A stretch of DNA of 64,000 bases, taken from Apoderus coryli (taxonomy: Eukaryota > Arthropoda > Insecta > Coleoptera > Attelabidae). Shown in pieces: positions 27,501-42,500 of this stretch (position 1 is its first letter; every line of letters starts with the position of its first letter). The notes below the pieces were generated by a model that saw nothing but the letters and a program-made list of their open reading frames with translations, was not told the DNA's origin and did not search any database. The stretch lies in the NCBI GenBank assembly GCA_911728435.2, contig OU452216.1:9560342-9624341 (forward strand). The letters are read 5' to 3'. The position numbers and the translations under genes were made by a program.

Positions 27501-30500
27501 ACTTACATTTGTTCAGATTTAGAGGAAGTCTATTTAGATCACACCATTCTGAGAGCCGACACAGATCTGTTTGAAGCTGTGCGCAATCGTTCTCACAAAC
27601 AACAGTGCGATACAATATCGTTTACGAATATTGCAAAGATAAGAGGAGCCAACATACTGCCCTGCGGAGTTCCACTTGAGGCTGTGAATGAAATATCATT
27701 TCGAAACTAAACTGCTACAGTATATTTTAATAAGTAGTTCGAATCTACTTTTAAAATACATTTTACTAGAGTAAGATCGAGCACAGCCAACGATGCACTA
27801 ATAAATAAATAAATCCATACAAAATCAATAATTATTAATTCCAAAATATAAACAATAGATCGAAATTAGACTCTTGTTGAACTTCTGAAGTAGCACAATG
27901 AACATGAGATTTGAAGCTGTTGGAAAAGACATAATGCTAACGGTTTTGTAAATAAGAATCAGACAAAGCTATCAAGTTCGACTTCAATACAAACGTATGG
28001 AGCTTACTCAGCGATACACGGTGATCCAGGGTATCGAAAGCTTTTGTAAAATCAGTGTACACAATACCTCCACTGTCCAGAGTTTCAGAGATACATTGAG
28101 AAATGATTGACAGGTTAGTATAGAGTAGTATCTCAAGAGAAATTTGGATGAAAAAATGCACCCCGAAAATATGATCTGATTGCAAAGCATTGCCGTTTGT
28201 AATTTTCTTTTCTGATGAATTCTGTAGGATCCGCACCTGATTATTAAAAGCCTTGATTCCTATTTTTCTGTCCAAACACTTCCAATCAAAGTGTCAACAA
28301 ACCGTCTTTTAGATGTGTGTATATATAGGGATAGAGCACAAGGGATTTCCCGTGGGAATCAATCAATAAATCTAGACACCATCGGCGCTGTGGGCAATAC
28401 ACGTAAGTATGCAGAAATGACTTTTGATTTATTAACAAAATAAATATTAGAAATTAATTATTTTAATATGTTTAAAACATTGATACAATTAATTGTAATT
28501 CTGTAATTAAGTCAATTTAAATCACATTATATCGATTCATCTCTAGAATATTGTTTGATACGAGGGTTGCCTTTTATATTTCGGGATTTGGCAACCCTGT
28601 GTTTTGACATACGAGCGCTATTTGTGTTGTTTACAGTAGGGGAGACCGGGGACAATTGAACCATTTTTTACAAATAATTTTTTTCTGGCTAGAAACTGAA
28701 TAGAAATTTATGTTCACGTATAGCTGGGAGTTTGATATACTTAACGTAGCAGTTAAATTAGACTATTGATAAACAGGAAAGGAATATGCAAAAGAAATAA
28801 GAGATGGTGCATAATGTTACAAACGACCCCGGTCAAGGGTCAATTGAAACAATGGTAATGGGAACAATATATTGTTTATTTTCATTTTTTAGTCAACAAA
28901 AAATATTCAAAACCAAGTAGGAACTATAACAAAATTGCCTCATAACTTCATAACAACAACAAAAATTAACACAATATTCTGCTTATGAGGTATTCTGGTG
29001 TACCAGTTTGGACTTTCTTTTTTTCTTTCCTTTTGCTGCCACCTTTCGTGGTGGATCTTTTCCAAAACACCTAACAGCTTCTGGTGAAAAAGTCTCATTT
29101 TGGGTGGTTGATTTGTCTAAAGTATTTTCGGAAATTTAAAAATTTTCTAGTCCCCGAGAAGTTGATGGAGTAGGGTTTTGAAATTCATTGGTTTCTGGAC
29201 TGCACTAAGTTCATATGCTTGCTTTAACGGCCCGCGGAGTACTGCCGGAAGAAGCTCGCCGATATTTCTATATGTTATGAGCACAGTTTGGTTATACAAT
29301 CTTTACCAGAAAGAAGTTTTGATCACTGTTTCAATTGACCCGTGTTACAATTGGCCCCGGTCTCCCCTAACTTAAAAGATTCATCTCGGCCCAAAAATGG
29401 AACATAAAAGGCAACCCTGGTACAAAGCTAGTTTTATCACCGATGCCTCTAATGTTTGTCGAAAAAATATTAAAAAATATTTTTCTATTATCAGGTACAG
29501 TTAATTAATTCCAAAATAGATTGACTTAACCCCTAATGAACAGCTTAGCGATATTATTACATTTACAATACTTCGTTGTCGACCTGAACCCCTATACAAT
29601 ACTAATTGGGTAATAACTACATGCCATCTCGGGTGGGGAGTATTGTGCGTGGGTTTTAAGTAGCCCCACGGGTCTGTTAAGGGTTGATAGCTATGCTCAA
29701 TAAGCCTTGACCCGCGCTCGCTTAACAAATCAGCTGGTGTATTTAAGGTGGCGTAGCTATATTGCAACTCATACGTTTTAATCGAAGGACCAGAATATGA
29801 TATTTATTATTTTCATTATAAATCTAACACATAAGCAAAAGTTTTTTCTATTATGAAACACAAGTGAAATTATATAGCTCTACAACTTTTATTGCTTGTC
29901 TAAAAATTAAAAACGAACTATAATAATAATATAGGATTGAGTTAGTTGATCTATGTCTCAAGTTCAACTCTCCATCTTGATGGAGACCCTGACAAGATAC
30001 TGGAGTTCATAGAGCTTTTGTTGCTTTAGAAAGAGGTTCGCTATATATTTAGCAGTTTCCTCTCTCGAGCGAATGCTATAATTGCAGTTTTTGCTGCATT
30101 TATGCTCCGCCCCACATATACTCGTATACAGCAATGCTCGTTATCCGCAGACCCTTTTCTTCATTCTTTGCCTTGATCTGTCAGTATATGTATATTATTA
30201 CGAACGATCATTTTTTAAAATCTTGAAAATTTTATTTTGCATTTCCTATCGATGAGGAACGTGCAAAACTATTTTCTCAACATGACATACGTTGAGGTAC
30301 ATATTTTAGACAGAAAACTTCCACATGCAACTGAATTTAAATGACCAAAATGACTTGCATTATCATTTTTTGACAATAACGTGAAACGTGAGTTAATATT
30401 TCTAACATTGCCAGGGCTACATGGGATATTATCAACCATAAAAGGAATAGTTCTGCTACCCAACAATCATTAACAAATCTTACTGCTGATGATTTCAATA

Positions 30501-33500
30501 CATATTTTACCAGTATTGCGGAAACTTTAACCCATGACTTATCCTCAAATATCATTCCACTGGATTTGTTGTCTATTGACATTCCTGGCAATTTTGAGTT
30601 TAATGAAATATCTTTTATTGAGATGAGAGATATAATAAACTCTCTTAAAAATAAAAGCTCGAAAGACATTTTTGATTTGAATATCGTAATCATTAAATAT
30701 ATTAAGGATATAATAATTATACCATTGACAATATTGATTAATTTGGCGATCTCATCCGAGTTGTCTGAAATTTAGCAAAATTATACCGTTATTCAAAAAA
30801 GGATCTCCAGATGAATTGAACAACTATCGGCCTATTTCTATAGTGCCTGTTCTAGGCAAAATTTTTGAAAAGATACTCTTTAAACAATTAGCCAACTATT
30901 TTGAAAGAAATAATTTATTTTCTCCGAAACAATTTGGATTTAGACCGAAACTTAACACCGTTTCAGCTATAGAAAACTTTATAAATAGCGTTATAACCGC
31001 TTTTGAGAGTAGAAGGCTTGTGGGGGCTTCTTTTCTTGATTTAACAAAGGCGTTTGATAGCGTCTCACACGATATCTTGTTGGGTAAACTGGAGCGATAC
31101 GGTATGAGTGCGAATTCGATTCGTTTGCTGAGTTCCTATCTCACTGGTAGAAATGTTGTAACGATGTTTGAGTCAAAGTCTTCTCAGCCCTTTTTGAGCT
31201 CTTGTGGAGTCCCACAGGGCTCGGTGCTCGGACCTCTATTGTTTATGATTTTCATTAATGATTTACCGCTACATCTGCCATGCTCTGACCTGACATTGTT
31301 TGCAGACGATTCAACTATTGTCGATGTTGAACTGTCGAGTGATATTCTGGCCTCAAGTATGATTAATTCACAGTCGAGGGCTGCTGACTGGTTTGCAGCT
31401 AACAAACTCTGTATGAATGCCAATAAAACAGCTACTAAAATGTTTACATTACGTGAGACGGATGTTGCTGTTTCTGATGGTCTGGTAAAGTTTTTGGGTG
31501 TCACTTTGGACCAAAAGCAAACCTGGGCGGGTCATGTCGAGGTTACCATTGCCAAGTTGTCTAAGGTTGTGGTCATGTTGCGAAGTTTGAAGGGTGAAGT
31601 CTCTTTTAATGTTTTGAAATCCATAATATGGCCTTTTTCACAGTGTGGGTTCATATGCTTTGTCAATTTGGGGACACTCTCGTCATGCTAGTCGGGTATT
31701 CGCAATCCAAAGACGAGTGGTTCGAATAATGACAGATTTAAAGTTTAGAGAGGATATCAGATCTAAATTTAAATAATGTAAAATAATTACACTCCCGTGT
31801 CTCTATATCTACAATTCAATTATGTATGTGAAAAATAATTACAATCTGTACATAAAGCATGATGAAGTTCACAACCACAATACAAGAAACAAAAATCGCA
31901 TTCTTCCTGAATATATGAGGTTGGGTAGAAGCAGAAATTCTGTAAATTATTATGGTCCCACATGCTATAATTATTTGCCAGATAGTTTGCCTGCAATGTT
32001 CAAAAATAGATTAAAAAACTACTTAATTGACCAGGCTTTTTACTCCATTGATGAATTCCTCAGCACTGACTTTCGGTTTTGATTAAGTTATATACATTTC
32101 TATGTTTTTATGTTGTTTTATGTAATATTTTAATATTTAATATGACTTGTGTACACCTTTTTTGGTAATGACATGTAATGACAATAAATAAATAAATAAA
32201 ACCTGAATTGAGGAAAAACTGGAATGCTGCAATTTTAGCATTTGTATGCGTTAAGTTTAACGACTGCTTCGCAATTTGGCTACGCCTTGAAGCAAAACAC
32301 ACATATTATCTAGCCTTATACATAAAACGCAAGAAAACGTGATAGAATTTGAATTCTAAACAGGTGTTCAAGTGACAAATTGTTTTGATTGTAATTTGTA
32401 AGCAATTACATTCGTGAATTATCAAGCAGTTTATATAATTATCATTCAATTAATATATTTTAATTAAATGGACAAATATTTCGTTGATATATTTGTCGAT
32501 AAAAAAAATTGACATGGAAAATATCGCGGGGTACCACAGGGTAGCATCTTAAGCTAATTGCTATAATAATAATAATAATAATAATGCTTTATTTGCCTAT
32601 AGTATAACAATAGTTATTGGCATCGTCACATTCCGTATGTACATAAATAAAAATACAATATAAACAAACAAAATACCCAAACAACAAATACGTGTGTAAA
32701 TAGTACAACTACAAAACAGTAAAACAAAGTACATAAAAATCACTTAAAACTTCAATAAATAGTCTAGAGGGGCACAATTCAAATATTACAACAACAATCA
32801 ACAGACTATAATATAAATTAAGATTAACAAAGCACTAGAGTGTACAAAATTCACTCAAAATTTGTAGGTGAGATAGTCAGCATAGTCATATGGGACAATC
32901 TCAAGAAGTTGTTTTTTCACTTCAACTTTAAATTTACTGTTGTTCGCAATATCTTTTATCTGACGAGGAAGGTGATTATAGAACCTAACGGCCATAACCT
33001 GAAACTGTCGATCTGTCAAAGCTAATCTGTACCGGGGCAGACACAGGTTTTCCTTATGCCGCGTTTCATAACAGTGTAGATCCTCATGACTTATTAAAGT
33101 ATTGAGATTTTCCCTAATATAAAAAATGCACTGCCAAATACACAGAGCAGGAACTGTTAGAATATTTAATTTTTTAAAGAAGGGTTTGCATGGCTCTGTA
33201 TATCCAGCTTTAACCATTACGCGTACAGCCGCCTTTTCAATTTTAAAGATAATTTGCCATTGCGGTGCCTTGCCCCAAAACAGAACGCTATAATTGAGTT
33301 GACATATATAATAAATAAAAGTGGACCAAGAATTGAGCCCTGGGGTACTCCGGTTGTCACAGGACTTACTTCAGACCTCTCTCCCATATAGTCAACTAAC
33401 TGATGTCGATCACTCAAGTAATATCTTATGAAATTAAGAGCATTTGCTTTAATGCCATATAGGAGAAGTTTCTTTAAGAGAATCGCATGAGAAACACAGT

Positions 33501-36500
33501 AAAATGCTCTAGAAAGATCGCAAAATACAGCCGTCAGAATGTGTCTTTGTTCCATTGCACCCACTATAGACTGCACTAACCTCATCAATGCCTGCTTGGT
33601 AGATCTTTGCTTACTGCACTAATGTGGACGATATCCAATTATATTATTCATTAATATTGGTGATTTACATGAATTAACTTTGACATAAATAGGTTGATTA
33701 TCGTTTGATAACGTATAACTCAAGCCCAATTATTTCTACAATATATAATATTTATATTATTATGCATTGTTATACTTCTTGATATTCTAAAATATAATTC
33801 CTGTCAGACATTCTGTCAGTTCTAGTTATTTTTCTATAAAGTTTTTATAGTCAACTCGTTCTATTATTCTATTATTGTTCTTATACATTTTGGTCCTACG
33901 AGCAGGATTTTTTGTTGAAGTTCTTGACTTCATCAAATTATTAAGTGACCTGTTGTGCGCCGAAAAGTTTTTGTTCTGTTGTGGTATGTAATACTAGTAG
34001 AAAAGTATCTCTCACCGAATCAGATGGAACTGCTTGTCGTACTTTGCTGACTGAGTAGTTGAAAACTGAATTTTTCGTCTCTTCTGTTCGTTGACTCCCT
34101 GAATCCGGCGCAAATTCGACCAAAATGTCTAAGAATAAATGAAACAAAGACAGATCTTTCACTGTTCGAGTCACAGAGAGAGATTAATGAATCACCTGTT
34201 TTTAATACTTCCAATATCACAGGTCCTCCTTCTAAAAAAAGCTCAGCTGCTTTGTTGTTTTTAATACATTTTTCTATTGAATTCATATACTTCATACCTA
34301 TTTAAAAAGGTTAGTTAGTTATTTGATAAACATATGTGATGAACCTTCTACATATCCAAAATACGACCCTCAAGTCCTTTAAATCTAAAAATACTATTTT
34401 ATTAAGTGACATCGTGACCGCACGATTTCCAGGTCAATGTCACCGACTTTCCTGCATACTAAAAATTTAAAAAAGTACTCTTCAATTCAAATACCTTACC
34501 AAATAGACATTTTTTTTAAACAAAACCAATTTTATGTTAAAAATCCAATCACGTCTCCCATACCATGTGCGTATATAGAATCATATGTGCATATAAAAAC
34601 CGAAAGACCCATCAGATAGTTATCAGTTAATACTTTGATATTGTCCGTTCAACCAAATCAACCAGCACCACAGAAAATAATAAAAATAACATCAAAAAAA
34701 AGATCATTATGAAGGTACGTACCTATATGTATGTGTGTGATGTAGAGTCGGTATATTTTATAATCTAAGTTTTATAAATGAAAGCTGACTAGGTGCAACA
34801 TACCATGAAAATTTTGTGATGATGTCGAAAAAACATACGACAGTTGACGCTGATAAGTGGGATATGTGTACCATAATTGACGTACGTACAAATATAGGGA
34901 AATGCTTTATAATCTGAATTCTTTATATATACTGACTGATCTAGTATTTTTGTCTTATTTGTCATTAACATCTCCTTTTGGTCTTCGTCTTTACTATTAT
35001 ATTTTGCTTCTTTTGTATAGTTTATTTGTTTATTTATTGTCATTACCAAAAAAGGTTTACACAAGTCATATTAAATATTAAAATATTACATAACACAACA
35101 GAAAAACATAGAAATGTATATAACTTAATCAAAACAGAAAGTCAGTGCTCAGGAATTCATCAATGGAGTAAAAAGCCTGGTCAATTAAGTAGTTTTTCAA
35201 TCTATTTTTGAACATTGCAAGGCTCAGTGTTTTCAAACTATCTGGCAAATGATTATAGCATGTGGGACCATAATTATTCACAGAATTTCTGCTTCTACCC
35301 AACCTCATATATTCAGGAAGAATGTCATTTTTGTTTCTGGTATTGTGGTTGTGAACTTCATCATGCCTTATGTACAGATTGTAATTATTTTTCACATACA
35401 TAATTGAATTGTAGATATAGATACACGGGAGTGTAATTATTTTACATTCGTTAAATTTAGGTCTGACATCCTCTCTAAACTTTAAATCTGTCATTATTCG
35501 AACCACTCGTCTTTGGATTGCGAATACCCGACTAGCATGACAAGAGTCTCCCCAAATTGACAAAGCATATGAAGCCACACTGTGAAAAAGGCCATAATAT
35601 GCTGATTTCAAAACATTAAAAGAGACTTCACGCTTCAAGCTTCGCAACATGAACACAACCTTAGACAACTTGGCAATGGTAACCTCGACATGACCCGCCC
35701 AGGTTAGCTTTTGGTCCAAAGTGACATCCAAAAACTTTACCAGACCATCAGAAACAGCAACATCCGTCTCACGTAATGTAAATATTTTAGTAGCTGTTTT
35801 ATTGGCATTCATACAAAGTTTGTTAGCTGCAAACCAGTCCGCAGCCCTCGACTGTGAATTAATCATACTTGAGGCCAGAACATCACTCGACAGTTCAACA
35901 TCGACAATAGTTGAATCGTCTGCAAACAATGTCAGGTCAGAGCATGGCAGATGTAGCGGTAAATCATTAATGAAAATCAAAAACAATAGAGGTCCGAGCA
36001 CCGAGCCCTGTGGGACTCCAGAAGAGCTCAACAAGGGCTGAGAAGACTTTGACTCAAACCTCGTTACGACATTCCTACCAGTTAGATAGGAACTCAGCAA
36101 ACGAATCGAATTCGCACTCATATCGTACCGCTCCAGTTTACCCAACAAGATATCGTGTGAAACGCAATCAAACGCCTTTGTTAAATCAAGAAAAGAAGCC
36201 CCACAAGCCTTCTACTCTCAAAAACGGTTATAACGCTATTTATAAAGTTTTCTATAGCTGAAACGGTGTTAAGTTTCGGTCTAAATCCAAATTGTTTCGG
36301 AGAAAATAAATGATTTCTTTCAAAATAGTTGGCTAATTGTTTAAAGAGTTTCTTTTCAAAAATTTTGCCTAGAACAGGCACTATAGAAATAGGGCGATAG
36401 TTGTTCAATTCATCTGGAGATCCTTTTTTGAATAACGGTATAATTTTGCTAAATTTCAGACAACTCGGAAACATACCGGATGAGATCGCCAAATTAATCA

Positions 36501-39500
36501 ATATTGTCAATGGTATAATTATTATATCCTTAATATATTTGATAATTACGATATTCACATCAAAAATGTCTTTCGAGCTTTTATTTTTTAAAGAGTTTAT
36601 TATATCTCTCATCTCAATAAAAGAAATTTCATTAAACTCAAAATTGCCAGGAATGTCAATAGACAACAAATCCAGTGGACTGATATTTGAGGATAAGTCA
36701 TGGGTTAAAGTTACCGCAATACTGGTAAAATATGTATTGAAATCATCAGCAGTAAGATTTGTTAATGATTGTTGGGTAGCAGAACTATTCCTTTTATGGT
36801 TGATAATATCCCATGTAGCCCTACCAATATTAGAACCATCTGCAATATACGTATCGTTCGCATTTTTTTTTTGCCATTTTAATGAGATCTATACGAGTTA
36901 CGATAAGAGCGAACCATGTCTTTTATACCTTCGATTTGTGGAAACTGTGTAGTGTAGTTGAGAAGAACTAGCGCATTCAGAAAACTCGATTTTCTATGGG
37001 TCAGGAAAGTAATGGTGTGTTAAGTGAAAACTTTAATTAATTTGTTAAAGATATGCAAGAAAATATGAGACATACTGTACTTGGAATTTTTCCTACCGCC
37101 TGTTTACTTTACCAACTAATATAGCATAAATTTACATGCTTAATATTGCGGTATATTTTTTAAGTAAAAGTAAAACTTTTGCATTTAATTATGCATGGAA
37201 ATGAGGCATTGATTTTTGTTGTAATTCATTAAATAAATAATTCTAACAAGCGGTGAAGTATGTCTCTTCATCATTTTTCGTAAATAATTATTCCTCACGA
37301 ATTGCAAAATCTCTTTCATTCTAACTTCTAGGGATCCTTATGTGAAATTCGGTCCCTGATTTATATCCAATTCAATTCAAGCTCTAAAGACGTATTTGTT
37401 AGAAAAAGCTAATAATTGATTTATTTATTTATTTATTTGACGATGTACCTGTATGTATTAATTATTATTCTTATATTTATATGTTTTGTTTACCTATCTA
37501 CAAATTATTTTTAATTTTTTGACAAATATATATTTATTTTATTTTTTATAAGAATTTTTTCAAGAAAATTTTTTTTTAGATTAATCTGAGAAAATAACAC
37601 GTTGCCAAATATTATTTGGCAACTTTTTCCAGTCACTGTAGTTATTTTTATTACTGTCGGTATCCTTTGGCAGGCATGATTTATTCTACGCCTTATATAC
37701 GAGGGAGAAATAAATCAAAAAACGCTGCATTCAATGCCCATCTATTTTAACATGATACCCTTATTAATTTTAGTGCACAATAGCCTTTGTCCTTGTGATT
37801 GCCACCATAGTCGCAAGTGAACCACCACGTCCCAGGCAATACCTCTCAAGACAAACTGCAACTGCCGGTAATCCTCCGTATCCAGCTGCTGGCTGGAGAC
37901 CGTCGGGAGCGGCATTTAATCTTCCGATAAGATCGCAAAGGCAACAACAGTTGCCTGTTCCTGCTGCATCTTATGGACCCCCACCGCAGGAATATGGTCC
38001 TCCACCAGAAGTCACAACTGAAGAAGAAACTACAGCAACTGAAGTCACTACCGAAACCACCACATTGACTCCAGAAGTAAGTAAACCAGATTCTTCTAGT
38101 ACGATAATTGTTATACAATTAAACTTTTAGGTTGAAAATCTTCAATTGCCAGCAAAGAGCGAAAAAATTCTAGCCAGTCAACAAGTTAACCCAGCTCAAA
38201 TCTATGTTGTTGTCCCACAAGCCCAGAAACTAGTTTATGCTTCGTCAGCCTATACATCTGCAGCGCCTAGTTTGTTACCAGTACAAGCCGTTCCAGCATT
38301 TGCTAAAATTCAAGAAGCTCCTGTTTATGCACAGTTGCAAATACCCAATGGTGTTGGAAGCAGATATGGATCATCCTCTTCGGTATTTACCCCTTATAGT
38401 GCCCAATTTGTGCAGATATACCAATGAATAATATAAAATTGTATGAACTGTAATATATGCTTATTAGATTAGTATAATAAATTAAATTATGATAAAATAA
38501 ATAATACAAATATTTTATTCAACAAACAAACATAATTTAATTAATAATTGGAGCCCTGTGGAACCCCCGAGCTAGAAGGAAAAACAAAAGACTTAAAGCC
38601 TTCATATTCTACAAATTGTAATCGTTCGAATAGATATGATCGGAAGAAGTTGACAAAACGATAAGAGAAACCAAAATTCTGTAATTTATACAACAATATG
38701 TAGTGATCTATACGGTCAAATGCTTTGCAAAAATCGGTATAAATCACTTCCACCTGCCGGAGATCATCGATAGCTGAACATGTGTTCTCAGAAAACATAG
38801 CCAAATTAGAAACACATGAACGACCACTCAAGAACCCATGTTGATGTTCAGAGAATCTATCTCAAGAACTTTAGAGAAATTACATAGAAGGGAAATTGGC
38901 CTGTAGTTGCTAATCACATCAGACTTTCCTGATTTTAGGATAGGCGTAACTCTTGCTGTTTTCCAGCAAACAGGAAACGTGGAAGACTCAAGAATTTGCT
39001 TAAAAATATGTTGCAATGGTGCAGAGAGCACACTGATGCAGTCTTTCACGAGGAAACTTGGGAGACCATCTGTGTCACAAGTAAGCTTGTTGTTTTCTTC
39101 TCCTAATTATATATAAAAGATATTTCTCAATAACAACATTGAAGTGTGAATAATGACAACTGAACAAAGGCGGTAAAACCAACTAAATCTTTAAAACTCT
39201 CGCATTGCTACTGGTATACCATTTCAATAAGTGTGTTATTCTTTTGTATTCCCTTTGTAACAACAACCGACAGTTATTCAATTTGCATTGATTACACACA
39301 GATTATATGGTAACACAAAAAAAACCAACAAATTGCTTGTATTGATATTTATACTTTGATTTTCTATAAGTTGAAGCGGCATTTTACAAATACTACAGTT
39401 AGAAATTGGACATAAAGGAAAAAAAGGGTGTAGGTACTTGCGGTCTCTTTGATCTTAGAGGCATATATTTCCGGTATATATTAGTCCATTCAAAAAGGCC

Positions 39501-42500
39501 ATAGATGGCGTTACTAGAATTTTTTCCATATGATTTTTATTTAGTGCTAACCTTCAAACGATATGTGTATAAATTTGACAGCAATCTGACTTTTGATTCG
39601 TGAGTTTAGCATTTTATGTGAAGCAACTTTTGTTATTGCTTGCTGGAAGGAAATTTAAGTCCACTGATTAGGTAATCGCTGAAACTGAGGTCTGCTTTGA
39701 CGAGAAAGAAAAATCGTACTATAAAAGTAGTATTGAAAAGTTCGAAAATCTTTAATTTATAAAACAGGATTAAAAATCGGAAAATATAATAAAAACAAGA
39801 AATCCCTTGCGGGATTTCCCAGTCGTCTTATCTATGACAAAAGTCATTGAGGGTTGTAAAAAAAAATTAAAAAAAAAAATTTAAAACAAAATTTTGAATA
39901 TTGAAAATAAATAGAGACATTTTTGAATTACCCCGTAGATCACCTCTAGGAGCTTATAGTTTAACTTTCAAAGAAATCTTGAATTGAAATCTTAAGAAAT
40001 CAAAAAATTATTCAAAATATTACTTTTTTCTCCTTAACAAAATAAAGAAATACATTTTTGACTCACCCCGTATATAAATTTAAAGTTTATGCTAAAAATT
40101 GACTACCGTATCTTTCTATTGAAATTGAAATTCGTTGGTTTAACCAGATTTGGAATTCGTTGGTTTAACCAGATGTTAAAATAACGTTAACGTTAATAGT
40201 TGTGGACGTTATTTTTTAGACCTACCATATCTCTCTATTTTGAGATTCGTTGGTTGCAGTTATTATTCTACCATATCTCTCTAATTTGAAATTTGTTGGT
40301 TGCAGTTATGATTCTACCATATTTGAAATTCGTTGGTTTGTCATAATTTGGAAATATTTTTTTCTAACGTTGGTGTCACTTATTTTACTAATAATTTGCT
40401 TGACAGTTACCTTTTGTGTGCGGTAGCTGTCACAGTTTATATGACATTTGGAATAGTGATATTTATAAAAGGAACATAGTATGTGTGGCGTGAGTCATAT
40501 TTTTAAAGATTAATACTTTTTCAATAGAATTTACGAATGGGTACGTTATTCTTACATACGATTGTGACTAAAAATATACGAAATATCTTTTGCTAAGAAT
40601 ATAATCATGAAAATGGTTTTCAAAAAAAATCGACAAATTCCAATATAGTTGACACCTCTAGTTTCACGTCATAATTTGGTTTTGGTAATATGTTTTTACT
40701 AACACGACAGACAAATTGCTTGTGTCAAATAGTTTATTATTATTTTCTTTGTTTACATTAATAGTCTAAAAGTTTTCGGCATTATTTTCATGTTTAAGTT
40801 TAATTTCTATCAACATGTTGTATATTGTAGTGTTATAAAATGGTTATTCCATATAGTTGTAGTAAATTTAGAAGTTGTCATTGTGTATTTGAATATTACT
40901 GAAAAAGTGCTAATAACCTAAAGTGACAGTGTCATGAGAGCCGTCAGATGGATGGATGTGATCATACCTATGTTTGTCAATAACCTAAGTCAGATGTATG
41001 GGAAATAGTTGATATCTCCCTCTGCGTCGCACACCACAAAATGAACTTTTGTAGATGTAAATAAATTAATTAATAAAATAGTGTGGCCGCATTAAATCCC
41101 CTTGAAAAGTACCCGTTGGGATGCAGCAAAAAAACAAATTTTCTATATAGACAGACCTGCGGCTCTACCTTCGGTACTGCTTTAATTAAGTCTCATAGAT
41201 CGGTCCTTTTTTTGCAGATTTTTGACGACAAAGACAGCACTATCAGATTTATAAAGAGTAAACGAGATATATACAACTTTAGAAAGATCATTTTTGAAGT
41301 TCCCCATAAAACTTCAGGGAGTCTTTACAACTCCCACTTTAATTTCACACCGACATTTTTGAACAATGTATCAATGAAATATTTGTAGTAAAAAACAAGA
41401 TCCAAAATAAACTTTAAACATTAGAAAATACACTTACACTTTCACCGCCTAAACCCTTATATACCCTTTCTTGTATCGTGCGGCTATAAAGCCAAAAATA
41501 TAATATTAATATTGATATATCAATATACACTGTTGAAAAAGTAAGTGGCAGCGGCAGGGTGGCGACCTACCCAACAATATTTCATCCCCCTTTTCACCAC
41601 TTACGTAATAATGTACACAACAGCCAAAAATGTATCGTGTAATTCCGGCTATAGAAAAAAAAATAGTGGCATAAGTATATAGGTTATGAAATATGGCAAC
41701 CCTCAGTATAATAATAGATTGCATTTCTCTTCTTCAAAATATAATACCAAATTAGTATTGTTGCAACCAACTGACTGTGAACAGTTCAACTAATAAAGCA
41801 GCACTAAACGTTTTGCTATTTTTCTTTTTCCTACCGAGGGGGACATAAATTCATATATAATCAGAATAATAATCATAATGACACTAGAAATATACTACAG
41901 GTAATGTTGGAGTATGTGGCTTATTGTTTTTTGAGGGAACTTCAGGAAAGAAAGCCGTTTGAATCACTTTGAAATTGAAACTCATAGAAGTTTTATAACC
42001 AGGTGTTTATGGTTACTTTGTCTTTGATCAAATTAAACATAATCGATATATTATAATGCTCCAAGTATTTCAATTTTCTTAGTCAATGATCATTACGAGC
42101 GAGGTGCTAGGCGCGTGTACAGTTTACAAAAGTATTCTTCCGTTGGAAATATTTAATTTAATCGCACCAAATTCAAGCAGGAAACCTTAAAAACGTTCAT
42201 TTTGAATGGTTTTGTAGTCTCAAATAAATAAATATATATTTGTCAAAAAATTAAAAATAATTTGTAGACAGGTAAACAAAACATATAAAACATAAGAATA
42301 ATAATTAATACATACAGGTACATCGTCAAATAAATAAATCAATTAAGATACAGTTCAATATATATACATATATATACAAACTACTAACTGCTATCCAGTG
42401 TGTGAATCGCTCAAAAATTAAGGCACATTAAAAAAGTCACATACTGTATAAAAAGCTTTTTCTAACAAATACGTCTTTAGAGCTTTACGGGATCGAGGAA

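Noticed and set aside
33880..33920. TTTTGGTCCTACGAGCAGGATT, reminiscent of BEL/Pao leader sequence
   Set aside because: No LTRs or gag/pol text of that class nearby; similarity is from memory only.
41083..41388. 101-residue plus-strand open frame
   Set aside because: No recognisable domain, promoter or splice signals; low-complexity AT-rich surroundings.
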